Source of the DNA: Laspinema palackyanum D2a
GTDB taxonomy: Bacteria > Cyanobacteriota > Cyanobacteriia > Cyanobacteriales > Laspinemataceae
DNA: 32,131 nt
Direction of reading: 5' to 3'
Assembly (NCBI GenBank): GCA_025370845.1
Contig: JAMXFF010000063.1
Coordinates: 1-32,131, forward strand
The notes under the pieces were generated by a model. The model saw only the letters and a list, made by a program, of their open reading frames with translations. It had not been told where the DNA came from and ran no database searches. Shown in pieces: positions 23,100 to 32,116 of this stretch. Position numbers and translations under genes: made by a program. How positions within the stretch are numbered: the first letter of the stretch is position 1; the number at the start of each line of letters is the position of its first letter.

Positions 23100-26000
23100 A
23101 TGAATCAGGGAGATCTTCTGGAACAAGCACAGCAAGGGGATGTGGAGGCGATCGCAACCCTGCTCAACCAGTCGCTACAGCCTCACGGCATTCTGGGAAA
23201 AGCGTCGCTGAAGCACGATTGCCTCAAAGTGATACTGGAGGCAGGTATCGTACCCGATCGAGAGCAGTGGGTAGAGTCGCTCCGATCGCAGATCTTAGGC
23301 TTACAAATCGATTGCATTGCCAAAGTCAAGCTTTGTGGGAAGCAAGAAAATAGTTTTGAGATGGATTGGCAGGAGGAGTTTGATGTTGACAATCAAATCA
23401 TTATCCTAGCCGAAAATTTAGGAAAAAACGGTAGTTTAGTAGACAACAGAGCGGAAAATTATTATTGCTATAGCGATCCTAAATCAGTTGTGGAAGACCC
23501 TCACCCCCAACCCCTCTCCCGCTTTGGGAGAGGGGAGAAGACAGATGTTATAAATCATTTAGGAATGCTATATCTGGACTTAGAAATTAATGGTGAGGGA
23601 AATCTCTATCGGCTCGGACTACATTGCCAAAATTGGAGTGACGATATTTTTCCGAGGGATTTTGACTTTGCTTGGGGGAGGCTAAAGGAGTTTAAAGAAA
23701 AGGGTTTGGTAATTTGCGGGCACAATTTCCGGCGCTTTGACTATGGGTATCTCATCGAACAACAACCGGAATTGTACCCTTGGGAAATTATCGACACTTT
23801 GGAATTGTCACTGTTAGCGTTTCCGTTAGAAGCGTCACACAAGCTCAATAAAGAGTATAAGCCGAGTGCGTATGCGAGTAACAATCCTCTGGAAGATGCT
23901 CGGGCGACGGAGCAATTGCTGCATCAAATTATTGCCGAACTGGAGCAAAAACCGCGATCGCTACAGCACATTTATAGTTGGCTGCTGACTTGTGGAAGCG
24001 AGGACGCCGATCGCGCCTATCGGCAATTCTTTAAAAGGTTAGATGTGGAGAGGGAAGAGGCTCCGGCTTTGGAAGCGCTCCCAGAAGAAGCGATCGCCTC
24101 TTTTGACCTCAATTATCTGCAAGAATTTTGGCAAAAAGCGGCGATCGCAGATTTTAACAGTCGGCTGTATTTAGCAGCGCTGATCGCTTGGAACTATGAG
24201 TGCAATATTGCCGAATTTCCGCAACATTTTTCGGGATGGCTCAGTCATCAGCCCGGATTTTATCAGATTTTGAATGCTCTGCGAGTCTTGCCGGATTATC
24301 AGAGATATCTAGAACGGTTTGGGCTGGAGAAATTTAGGGGAAAACAAGACGAAGCGATCGCTGCGATCTTAAAAGGCGATCGCCCTTTGGTGGTGATGGC
24401 AACCGGAGGCGGAAAATCCCTGTGCTATCAGATTTCGGCGTTGATGCTATTTGAAATTCAACGCGGTTTAACCGTCGTTATGTCTCCCCTGCAAGCGCTG
24501 ATGGCGGATCAGGTGAAAGATTTAGAAGAACAAGGATTGAATATTGCCACATTTATCAATGGCAATATTCCCATGCAGGAGCGATCGCAGCGGTTGCAGC
24601 AAATCAGAGAAGGCAGCAAAGGATTGCTTTATATTAGCCCCGAACAACTGCGATCGCCCAGCATCCGCGTCATCCTTCAGGAAATGCCACCCGCGTTGTG
24701 GGTCATTGACGAAGCACATTGCATCAGTCAGTGGGGACAGGATTTTCGACCGGACTATCGGTATGTCCCCAAATTCATCGAGGAACTCTATCAACAACGT
24801 CCCTTGCCACTGTTGGCATTGATGACAGCAACCGCAACGGTAAAAGTCCAAGAAGATATTAAAAAACTATTTGCCGAATCCGCTCTGAATATCGGCAGCT
24901 TAATCTCTGAATCGACACCACGAACCAATTTAGAGTATCAAGCGATCGCGGTGAATGGCAACAAAGAGCAAATTTTGCTTCAGGAAGTCGAAAAAGCTCG
25001 CCAGCTTGGCGGTTGCGTTCTTGTCTACACGGCAACTCGCAAAAATGCAGAACGCCTAGCCAATTTGCTGAATCAAGCCAATATCGAGGCCAAATACTAT
25101 CACGGAAAGCTCAACAAACAAGAAAAACAAGAGGTTTTGGAGGAATTCAAAGCCGGTGAATTAAACGTGGTGGTGGCGACTTGTGCCTTTGGCATGGGAA
25201 TTAATCGCAAAGACGTGCGAGCGGTGATTCACCATAACATGAGCGCCAATTTAGAAGGCTACGTTCAGGAAACAGGACGTGCCGGACGAGATGGAAAACC
25301 CGCAAGCTGTATTCTACTATTTGATGAAAAAGATGCCGAAACCATCTTTTATCTGCAAAGTCAGATGCAACTTAGCGAAGCCGATTTGAGAAATATTTTT
25401 ATTTCCGCCAGAAGCATTCGCGATCGCATACATGGTGGCGCATCCGATGAGTGGTTTTGGGCAACTCTCAATGAAATTTTACAAACCAGCGAACTCGATG
25501 AAGAGTTTGCCTCCGATCCGGAGTATCGAGACGTAAAAATTAAAGTCGCGCTGCAATATCTGGAAAATTTGGGGTTAATCGAACGGGCTGAAAATCTATC
25601 GGCTTACGTTCAGTTTGAACTGGTTGGTCAAACCGATGAAGAGTCCCAAGAAAAATTTGCAGAATATGCTCTCGCTCATATCCTACCCAAGGCTCAGATT
25701 AAACCATTTAAAAAGCTGATTTCCGCCATGCACTTGGCGAAAGCGCATTACATCGAAAAAGAAGAACCCATCCCCCTCGATCGCTTAAGCGATGAATCGG
25801 GAATCGACCCCAAGGAACTGACGCGCCGCATTCGAGAACTTCAGAAAGCCGGAGTTTGTTCTGCTAAAATTCCCTTAACTTTACTCGTTAACAAAGGCGT
25901 TAAAGGAGATGCCCGAACTAACTGCGATCGCCTGCGCGAGTGGGAAGAACAATTACTCGCGGCCCTGTTAGAACTCCAAGGAGAACGGGAGTATATCCAG

Positions 26001-28535
26001 GTCAATTTGCGAAGTTTGGCGGCGCGATTAGATCCAGAACGCACAAAAAAAATCCGGGCGGTCAATTTGATGGATATTTTAGAAGGGTGGGTCTCTCAAA
26101 AATGGGTGCGTGTCACCAAACTCAATCGCGACTTGGTGCGGATCCAACAACTTGATCGGGTACTGGAAAACTTAGATCCGCAGAAAGATTTAGCCAATGC
26201 GATCTTAGAGGTGATCTATGAAAAACTGTCGGCAAAAAAAGGCGCTCGACTGCGGGTGGTTTATGAGTTAGATCGACTGTTGAACGATATTAACGAAAAA
26301 CTCCGTCCCTTTAAAGTCATGGAAGAGGAATTGTCGGCGGGATTGCTGTGGTTGCATCAGCGCAAACTGCTCCGACTGACTGAGGGAGCGAATCTTTTCC
26401 ACCAAGCGCTGAAACTGCGCGTGATAAAAGGGCGAAAAGAAACGGTTATTGGGAGTGGATATGCGAAAATTCAGAATTATTATGACGAGCAAACCCGCCG
26501 GACTCATCTGATGCTAAAGTACGGACAAACTGAAGAAGCAGCAGGGCGTCAGCAGTTAGTTGAGGATTATTTTAGCCTGTCAGAAAAGGAATTTCGCAAA
26601 CGGTATCCCGATCTTTTTGCAGAAGCGGCAAAACGTCCCGTTACCCAGGATGACTACAGCCGCATTATGGGGAATTTAAACGCAGCGCAGGAGCAAATTG
26701 TTTTAGCGGAAGATCCCACATTATTAGCGATCGCTGGCCCCGGTTCTGGCAAAACCCGGACGATCGTGCGTCGCATTGCCTATCTGGTGAAAGTGAAGCG
26801 AGTCGATCCCGATCGCATCTTGGTGTTGGCTTATAATCGCAATGCGGTGCGGGAACTGCGATTGCGATTGCAAGAATTAATTGGAGCGATCGCCTCGCGA
26901 TTGCGCGTCTATACCTTTCACGGATTAGCACTGGCATTGTTAGGTCGCACCCAAGGGAATCAAAGACTGACCAAAGATACAGAATTTCAACAACTGCTCA
27001 AGGAAGCGTGCGATTTAATCGCAGAGGGAGACGAATCTGAAGATGCCGATATCCAAGTGCGACGGATTCAATTACTCGGAAATGTCGAGTATATTTTTGT
27101 GGATGAATATCAGGATGTCGGGGAAGATGAGTATCGCTTGATTAAACTGATTGCCGGATTGGGAGATTCGGGAGATGAGTCGCGATCGGTTCAGATTAAT
27201 CTCTGCGCGATCGGGGATGATGACCAGAATTTGTATGAATTTAGAGGAACCAGCGCCAAATACATCCAACAGTTTGAAGCGGAATATCGAGCGAAGCGAT
27301 TTTTGCTGACGGAAAATTACCGTTCGACAGAAGCGATTATCGCAGCGGCGAACCATCTCATCCAAAATAATCCCAAACGTTCTAAACAAACCCCTGACGA
27401 GCAAGTTCGGATTAACGCCGATCGCAAAGGGGAAATCGGCAAACCCGTTACTGCTTTGTCGTTTAGCGATCGCGCCTCACAAGCGGTCTGGGTGACGCAA
27501 AAAATTCAGTCTTGGTTGCGTGACGGAGTTGCTGCCAACGATATTGCCGTTTTAGCTCGTCAGTGGGATATTCTCAGTCCGATTCGGTTGCTGTTGGAAC
27601 GAGAGAAAATTGCGACTTATGCACTCAAAGGTTGTGATATCAAGCTGATTCGCAATCGTGTCACCTGCCAACTAATTGACGAGTTAAACCAAGAGAGCGA
27701 TCGCATTTTTTCCCCGCAAGAGTCTGTCAAATCCTGGATGGCAAGTCAGTTCAGCGCCTGGAATCGGAGCCAAACCGAACCCACCGTCAAAACCCTGCTC
27801 AAGATTGCTGCGGATTTAGATTTAGAACGGGGATATGGATCGGAGGAAATCGCCTTGCCTTTAAGTGCGGGTGACGTTGTTGCCACTTTGTATGAATACA
27901 ATAACAGCGATGTTAATTTAGAAGAAAATGCCGTTTTAGTCACCAGTTGTCATGGAGCCAAAGGGCTGGAATTTCGCAAGGTTATCCTGTTAACCGATAA
28001 ATTTGAAACAAGCACCAATGACATTGAATCGGAGCGACGATTGTTTTATGTTGCCATGACTCGGGCGAAAGAAGAACTGCTATTATGCGGCACTAATCCC
28101 AGTCAGTTTGTTGGGGAAACGGGTGTTAGTAGCCAACAGATAAAACAGCCTGGGGGTGTATTTCCCTCACCGATGCTTTATTTAGACTTAACTCCCAGGG
28201 ATGTGAATATCGGGGCTTGCTCTACCCTAAAGCAGCAGGAAATTATCAAAACTTTACAAGAAGACGCCCCGCTTCAGATGAAAGTCAACCGCTATGGCAA
28301 TGGGTGGGCAATTCTTACAGCAGCAGGTCAGGAAATTGGCATTTTATCTCGCAAGGGAAATACTGAATTAGGACAACAAGGACTTCAGCCCGATCGCTTC
28401 CAGTTTCAGCCCTCAGAAGTGACGGTTAAAAGCATTTACCGACACTTAAAAACCGACGAGATTACCGGAGAAATTACAGAAGACTGGTTTGTGGTCATTC
28501 CTCAAATTCGCATTGCTAGGAATCCCATTCGGTAA
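23100..28535 (+). CDS. Exonuclease-RecQ-UvrD fusion helicase
   Basis: An 1811-residue protein from ATG 23100 (TTG 23079 also opens the frame). Residues 3-90 are a module seen at the N-terminus of varied cyanobacterial proteins (DLLEQAQQGDVEAIATLLNQ). Residues about 155-275 resemble a DEDD 3'-5' exonuclease: D160-x-E162, GHNFRRFD with D214, and LEDA with D266. Residues about 405-750 are a RecQ-type SF2 helicase: GGGKS with K439, DEAH at 537-540, and QETGRAGRDG at 723-732, followed by winged-helix-like regions. Residues about 1190-1670 are a UvrD/PcrA-type SF1 helicase: AGPGSGKT with K1218, DEYQD at 1335-1339, ENYRSTEA, SCHGAKGLEF and RLFYVAMTRAKEEL. It should be a DNA repair or recombination machine. 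A palindromic repeat is inserted in frame at residues 133-145, and the last codons derive from an IS remnant. Confidence 0.9.
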   Translation: MNQGDLLEQAQQGDVEAIATLLNQSLQPHGILGKASLKHDCLKVILEAGIVPDREQWVESLRSQILGLQIDCIAKVKLCGKQENSFEMDWQEEFDVDNQIIILAENLGKNGSLVDNRAENYYCYSDPKSVVEDPHPQPLSRFGRGEKTDVINHLGMLYLDLEINGEGNLYRLGLHCQNWSDDIFPRDFDFAWGRLKEFKEKGLVICGHNFRRFDYGYLIEQQPELYPWEIIDTLELSLLAFPLEASHKLNKEYKPSAYASNNPLEDARATEQLLHQIIAELEQKPRSLQHIYSWLLTCGSEDADRAYRQFFKRLDVEREEAPALEALPEEAIASFDLNYLQEFWQKAAIADFNSRLYLAALIAWNYECNIAEFPQHFSGWLSHQPGFYQILNALRVLPDYQRYLERFGLEKFRGKQDEAIAAILKGDRPLVVMATGGGKSLCYQISALMLFEIQRGLTVVMSPLQALMADQVKDLEEQGLNIATFINGNIPMQERSQRLQQIREGSKGLLYISPEQLRSPSIRVILQEMPPALWVIDEAHCISQWGQDFRPDYRYVPKFIEELYQQRPLPLLALMTATATVKVQEDIKKLFAESALNIGSLISESTPRTNLEYQAIAVNGNKEQILLQEVEKARQLGGCVLVYTATRKNAERLANLLNQANIEAKYYHGKLNKQEKQEVLEEFKAGELNVVVATCAFGMGINRKDVRAVIHHNMSANLEGYVQETGRAGRDGKPASCILLFDEKDAETIFYLQSQMQLSEADLRNIFISARSIRDRIHGGASDEWFWATLNEILQTSELDEEFASDPEYRDVKIKVALQYLENLGLIERAENLSAYVQFELVGQTDEESQEKFAEYALAHILPKAQIKPFKKLISAMHLAKAHYIEKEEPIPLDRLSDESGIDPKELTRRIRELQKAGVCSAKIPLTLLVNKGVKGDARTNCDRLREWEEQLLAALLELQGEREYIQVNLRSLAARLDPERTKKIRAVNLMDILEGWVSQKWVRVTKLNRDLVRIQQLDRVLENLDPQKDLANAILEVIYEKLSAKKGARLRVVYELDRLLNDINEKLRPFKVMEEELSAGLLWLHQRKLLRLTEGANLFHQALKLRVIKGRKETVIGSGYAKIQNYYDEQTRRTHLMLKYGQTEEAAGRQQLVEDYFSLSEKEFRKRYPDLFAEAAKRPVTQDDYSRIMGNLNAAQEQIVLAEDPTLLAIAGPGSGKTRTIVRRIAYLVKVKRVDPDRILVLAYNRNAVRELRLRLQELIGAIASRLRVYTFHGLALALLGRTQGNQRLTKDTEFQQLLKEACDLIAEGDESEDADIQVRRIQLLGNVEYIFVDEYQDVGEDEYRLIKLIAGLGDSGDESRSVQINLCAIGDDDQNLYEFRGTSAKYIQQFEAEYRAKRFLLTENYRSTEAIIAAANHLIQNNPKRSKQTPDEQVRINADRKGEIGKPVTALSFSDRASQAVWVTQKIQSWLRDGVAANDIAVLARQWDILSPIRLLLEREKIATYALKGCDIKLIRNRVTCQLIDELNQESDRIFSPQESVKSWMASQFSAWNRSQTEPTVKTLLKIAADLDLERGYGSEEIALPLSAGDVVATLYEYNNSDVNLEENAVLVTSCHGAKGLEFRKVILLTDKFETSTNDIESERRLFYVAMTRAKEELLLCGTNPSQFVGETGVSSQQIKQPGGVFPSPMLYLDLTPRDVNIGACSTLKQQEIIKTLQEDAPLQMKVNRYGNGWAILTAAGQEIGILSRKGNTELGQQGLQPDRFQFQPSEVTVKSIYRHLKTDEITGEITEDWFVVIPQIRIARNPIR
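23496..23537. repeat. Palindromic GC-rich repeat inside the helicase gene, in frame
   Basis: CCCCTCTCCC (23511-23520) and GGGAGAGGGG (23526-23535) form a perfect 10-bp stem with a 5-nt loop, preceded by CCTCACCCCCAA. This is the sequence style of dispersed cyanobacterial intergenic repeats. Here it is translated as DPHPQPLSRFGRG between the N-terminal module and the exonuclease domain, without breaking the frame. Confidence 0.8.
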
Positions 28536-28784
28536 CTCTAAAAATTCTTTTAACCAATTAAGCTTACTGATGCCATAATTTACCCTATCCTCCCATCCAT
28601 CACCTCCAGTTATTGTAGACAACAAAGCAATCACCATAATGTCTTTGATTAAGTGACGTTTGGTTCGGTTTACTCTTGGATCCGGTACGTCATCAAAATA
28701 ATTTGACAAGCTTCCTTGTAACATGGACATGGAAAGCGGTTGGTTTTTGTTAAGCCCTGACTTTGATTGAGAGGTGGCCTGCAA
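28517..28784 (-). pseudogene. ISAs1-type transposase N-terminal remnant
   Basis: The minus strand encodes LSNYFDDVPDPRVNRTKRH, then DIMVIALLSTITGGDGWED and WLKEFLELPNGIPS, which is the N-terminal region of ISAs1-family DDE transposases (usually about 370 residues). Homology stops near 28517-28530, and the open frame then runs antisense into the helicase gene. The catalytic DDE part is missing. Possible remains of an end are ATAGAGTG (28805-28812) and CACTCTAT (28875-28882), but no clear terminal inverted repeats are seen. The rest of the 585-bp gap 28536-29120 holds only this remnant and the 112-bp repeat copy B. Confidence 0.8.
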
Positions 28785-28935
28785 CAGGCGCGAATCCTTT
28801 ATCCATAGAGTGTTACCTACCTTGCCAGCTTATTATTTTAGACATTATAGAATCGCTAATCATTAAATGCCACCCACTCTATAAGTGTCTTTTTGTAAAG
28901 TACAATTTATACCACAGTAGATGAGCTTACCCTCC

Positions 28936-29047
28936 AGGCAGAACACTCAGGTATGGATTGCCAACCCTAAGTTTTCTGCCTCTATTCTGTCTATCCTAAC
29001 CTTTACCTCTGGCTTTTTCCTACTCTGGTGAGAGTCGGAAGACAAAT
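28936..29047 (+). repeat. 112-bp direct repeat, copy B
   Basis: It is the second copy of the repeat at 22840-22951, in the same orientation and without gaps. The two copies bracket the helicase gene and the transposase remnant, a 6.1-kb interval. Confidence 0.85.
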
Positions 29048-29120
29048 TATGTCAATAACCGCCACCATTGGCCCTAGATTTTAGCCTCCACACTGCAAGA
29101 GAATACGGGATTGTTGTGGT

Positions 29121-29924
29121 TTATTTGCGCTTCTTCTTCTTTTTATTTCCCGATTTCTGCTGAGTTTTAGGGGACCCAAACCCAGAGGTGATTTGGGTTT
29201 GAGAACGTTTTTCGGAAATTTTTTCAAACAAGGTGGCAATCCCATCGGGGTTTTTCAGTTTCTTCTTGGGTTCTTTTAACCCCAACTCAACTTGGACGAG
29301 TTCCCAATTGTCGCACCAATCTTTATTAATGCGATCGCCTGCAAATGCTGCCTCAATCTCCGAAGCGGCTTCTACCGCTTTTAATTCGACTAAACTGAAA
29401 ACAATAAAACTGTTTAAGATTTGAGACTCTGGATCAGAATAGGCAAACCTTTCGGTTAAAATACTCACACATTCGTCCCGGACTTCGGGATGCTGAGTCG
29501 CCATCACTTCCAGAGAATCCACCGCCGAGGAGCGGGCCGAGGCATTATAATCAGGATTGGCTAAATAATCTCTCAAAGCGGGAATTGCGGCTGGGCCAAT
29601 TTGAGCTAAAACATGAGGCAATTCGTCTATAAAAAAATCGTGATCAGGTAATTTGTGAATCACTGAGATTAAGGGCTGAATCGCCGTTTCCGCCCGTAGT
29701 TCTCCCAGCGATCGCCAAGCATGAATCGGTCCCCAAACTTCCAAACTCTCGGCATCTGCATCGTGTAATTCCTCATCGCCTACCATGCGAATTAATTCAG
29801 GAATGTGTTCTTTTGTCAATCCAAATTTTTCGATATAATGGGGACTTTTTTTGAAGTCATACTGATAAACCGCCCCATAAGTCAACAGTTGGCTAACCGG
29901 GGGAGTATAATTGGGTGAACTCAT
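29121..29924 (-). CDS. HEAT-repeat protein with lysine-rich tail
   Basis: A 267-residue protein. ATG 29924 has a strong ribosome site, AAGGAG, 9 nt upstream. Residues about 35-190 are helical pairs of the HEAT/PBS-lyase type: IHAWRSLGELRAETAIQPLI, LPHVLAQIGPAAIPALRDYL, SSAVDSLEVMATQ. Such repeats serve as protein-binding scaffolds. The C-terminus is highly basic and ends in NKKKKKRK, unusual for the type and suggestive of binding to nucleic acid or an acidic surface. No catalytic motif or signal peptide is seen; the specific partner is unknown. Confidence 0.75.
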   Translation of the reverse strand: MSSPNYTPPVSQLLTYGAVYQYDFKKSPHYIEKFGLTKEHIPELIRMVGDEELHDADAESLEVWGPIHAWRSLGELRAETAIQPLISVIHKLPDHDFFIDELPHVLAQIGPAAIPALRDYLANPDYNASARSSAVDSLEVMATQHPEVRDECVSILTERFAYSDPESQILNSFIVFSLVELKAVEAASEIEAAFAGDRINKDWCDNWELVQVELGLKEPKKKLKNPDGIATLFEKISEKRSQTQITSGFGSPKTQQKSGNKKKKKRK

Positions 29925-30017
29925 GATTTATTGCTCCTTAATCGATTATTTTTCTGTTTTCTATGTTGGCATAAAAAACAATGTAAGCGCTCTAATCTTC
30001 ATAAAATAGAAAAACTC

Positions 30018-30752
30018 TTAAATTTGTTTGCGCCGCATCTCCTCTCGCCGTTTGCGAATTTCAAAGCTGATGATTGAGACATTCAACCAAGCAAAACCCG
30101 TGGCATATCCGGCTAAAACATCCGTCGGCCAATGCAATCCCACATACATTCGACTCCAGGCGATACCCAACACCAGTAAAAAAGTTCCCAAATAAATCAA
30201 CCCCCGCCATCGTGGAAAAGACCGGCCTAACAAATAACCACAAAATCCATAAATCACCACCCCATTCATCACATGACCACTAGGATAACTGGAGGTATTC
30301 AAGTGATCATGGATCATCGCCCAGATCTGCGGTCGATCGCGATTGAAACCGGCTTTAATCAACAGACTTACTAGGGCCCCGCCTATAGCTGCCCACAACA
30401 ATCCAAACAATTCAATCCACTGTCTGCGGAGCCAAAATTTGACCGTTAATCCCAGCGATATCCCTATCAATACCACAGGTCCACCTATATTAGAAAAGGT
30501 TTTCATCAGGATATCCAGAATGGGAGTATGGGTTTTTTGAATAGCAAGCATGATCTTTAAATCCCAATCCCGAGTTTCTTGGTTTATGACCCCATCGGTA
30601 ATATACAAAAATACTCCCATTGACAGCAAAAATAGTAGAATACCCTTGATTAACATCAGGGAGTGAAGGGATAACCATGATTGAGAATTAAATTGCTGCT
30701 GCCAAAACCGAACCCACTGCGCTGCTTTTTGCCGAAACCTGAACATCGTCAT
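30018..30752 (-). CDS. PAP2 superfamily membrane phosphatase
   Basis: About 244 residues from ATG 30752; the frame reaches TTG 30776. It has around six hydrophobic segments and the three PAP2 motifs: K133-AGFNRD-R140-P, YPSGH at 156-160, and SRMYVGLHWPTD with S200, R201, H207 and D211. All catalytic residues are present. PAP2 membrane enzymes dephosphorylate lipid phosphates such as phosphatidic acid, undecaprenyl diphosphate or related substrates outside the membrane; the exact substrate cannot be told. The N-terminal 25 residues are basic and lack a cleavable signal. Confidence 0.9.
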   Translation of the reverse strand: MTMFRFRQKAAQWVRFWQQQFNSQSWLSLHSLMLIKGILLFLLSMGVFLYITDGVINQETRDWDLKIMLAIQKTHTPILDILMKTFSNIGGPVVLIGISLGLTVKFWLRRQWIELFGLLWAAIGGALVSLLIKAGFNRDRPQIWAMIHDHLNTSSYPSGHVMNGVVIYGFCGYLLGRSFPRWRGLIYLGTFLLVLGIAWSRMYVGLHWPTDVLAGYATGFAWLNVSIISFEIRKRREEMRRKQI

Positions 30753-30942
30753 CTTAAATCCACTAATCGAACTCAATCAAACCCGAGATGCTCCCTTCAG
30801 TTTAGGCGGAAAAGACTCCGGTAGAAATTTCACCTCTGAATCAATTGCGATCGCCCCCAATCCCGATGTCCTCCATTGGGTCTCAAACGGTGCAGTTTTT
30901 GGATATGATGAATCATTTGCAAGCACTGGTTGAGAACATACT

Positions 30943-32028
30943 ATGACCCAAAACTACCGCATAACTCTTCTTCCCGGCGACGGCATTGGCCCTGAAATTA
31001 TGGCGATCGCGGTAGACGTCTTAAACCTGGTCGGACAGCAACTCGACTTGAGTTTTACCTTCACCGAAGCGGCGATCGGCGGATCTGCCATCGATGCCAC
31101 CGGAGAACCCCTGCCCTCGGAAACCCTCAAACAATGCCAAGATAGTGATGCCGTCCTCCTCGCGGCGATCGGTGGCTACAAATGGGATAACCTCCCCCGC
31201 CACCAACGACCGGAAACCGGCTTACTGGGACTGCGGGCGGGTTTAAATCTCTTTGCTAACTTACGACCTGCGACCATTTTACCCCAACTGGTAGATGCCT
31301 CCAGTCTCAAGCGGGAAGTCGTCGAAGGCGTGGATATCATGGTCGTCCGGGAACTCACCGGGGGCATTTACTTCGGTCAACCGAAAGGCATTTTCGAGAC
31401 AGAAACCGGGGAAAAACGCGGGGTCAATACAATGGCCTATACGGAATCAGAAATCGATCGCATTGGCCGTGTCGCCTTTGAAACAGCCCGCAAACGTCAG
31501 GGAAAATTATGTTCCGTGGATAAGGCAAACGTCCTGGATGTCTCCCAACTTTGGCGCGATCGCATCACTCAACTCGCCGCAGAATACAGCGATGTCGAAC
31601 TCTCTCACCTGTATGTCGATAACGCCGCCATGCAATTAGTCCGGTGGCCCAAACAATTCGATACCATTGTCACGGGCAACCTGTTCGGAGATATTCTCTC
31701 CGATGCCGCTGCCATGCTGACGGGCAGTATTGGAATGCTGCCTTCTGCCAGTTTAGGGTCATCCGGTCCCGGTTTATTTGAACCCGTCCACGGTTCAGCG
31801 CCAGATATTGCCGGACAGGATAAAGCGAACCCGATCGCCCAAGTCTTAAGTGCCGCCATGATGTTGCGCTATGGGTTAGATCAACCGGAAGCAGCAACCA
31901 AAATTGAGCAAGCGGTTCTCCAAGTCCTCGATGCCGGATATCGCACGGGAGATATCATGTCCGAAGGCATGAAACTGGTGGGATGTCGCCAAATGGGTGA
32001 TGCATTGCTTCAAGCTTTAGCTGGATAA
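30943..32028 (+). CDS. leuB: 3-isopropylmalate dehydrogenase
   Basis: The 361-residue protein is a complete NAD+-dependent 3-isopropylmalate dehydrogenase, the third specific step of leucine synthesis, which oxidises and decarboxylates 3-isopropylmalate. Visible family motifs are [11 protein letters not shown] at the start, [44 protein letters not shown], and [11 protein letters not shown] followed by [21 protein letters not shown]. The acidic metal ligands in GDILSDAA and the catalytic tyrosine and lysine (GIYFGQ and VDKANV) are present. It starts at ATG 30943. A hairpin lies 40 bp after the stop. Confidence 0.96.
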   Translation: MTQNYRITLLPGDGIGPEIMAIAVDVLNLVGQQLDLSFTFTEAAIGGSAIDATGEPLPSETLKQCQDSDAVLLAAIGGYKWDNLPRHQRPETGLLGLRAGLNLFANLRPATILPQLVDASSLKREVVEGVDIMVVRELTGGIYFGQPKGIFETETGEKRGVNTMAYTESEIDRIGRVAFETARKRQGKLCSVDKANVLDVSQLWRDRITQLAAEYSDVELSHLYVDNAAMQLVRWPKQFDTIVTGNLFGDILSDAAAMLTGSIGMLPSASLGSSGPGLFEPVHGSAPDIAGQDKANPIAQVLSAAMMLRYGLDQPEAATKIEQAVLQVLDAGYRTGDIMSEGMKLVGCRQMGDALLQALAG

Positions 32029-32067
32029 ATCCCTCCCACCATCGCCTGTAAACTGATATTTAAGCTT

Positions 32068-32100
32068 ATGTAGAGGCGATTCGCTTTCTCGCCTCTACAT
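32068..32100. terminator. 12-bp hairpin downstream of leuB
   Basis: ATGTAGAGGCGA (32068-32079) and TCGCCTCTACAT (32089-32100) form a perfect stem with a 9-nt loop. No T run follows, so it is either a factor-independent stop of weak type or simply one of the GTAGAGGCGA-type palindromes scattered in cyanobacterial genomes. Confidence 0.6.
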
Positions 32101-32116
32101 TAGACCTTTTGCAAAA
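32101..32116 (+). repeat. Dispersed 16-bp repeat, copy 3
   Basis: TAGACCTTTTGCAAAA, one base different from the copies at 9 and 19212, and again followed by GATCCCCC, here 32124-32131 at the window edge. It directly abuts the leuB hairpin. Confidence 0.6.

Noticed and set aside
30876-30909. leuB promoter (TTGGGT and TATGAT)
   Set aside because: The spacing is about 22 bp, too long for a normal sigma-70 promoter.
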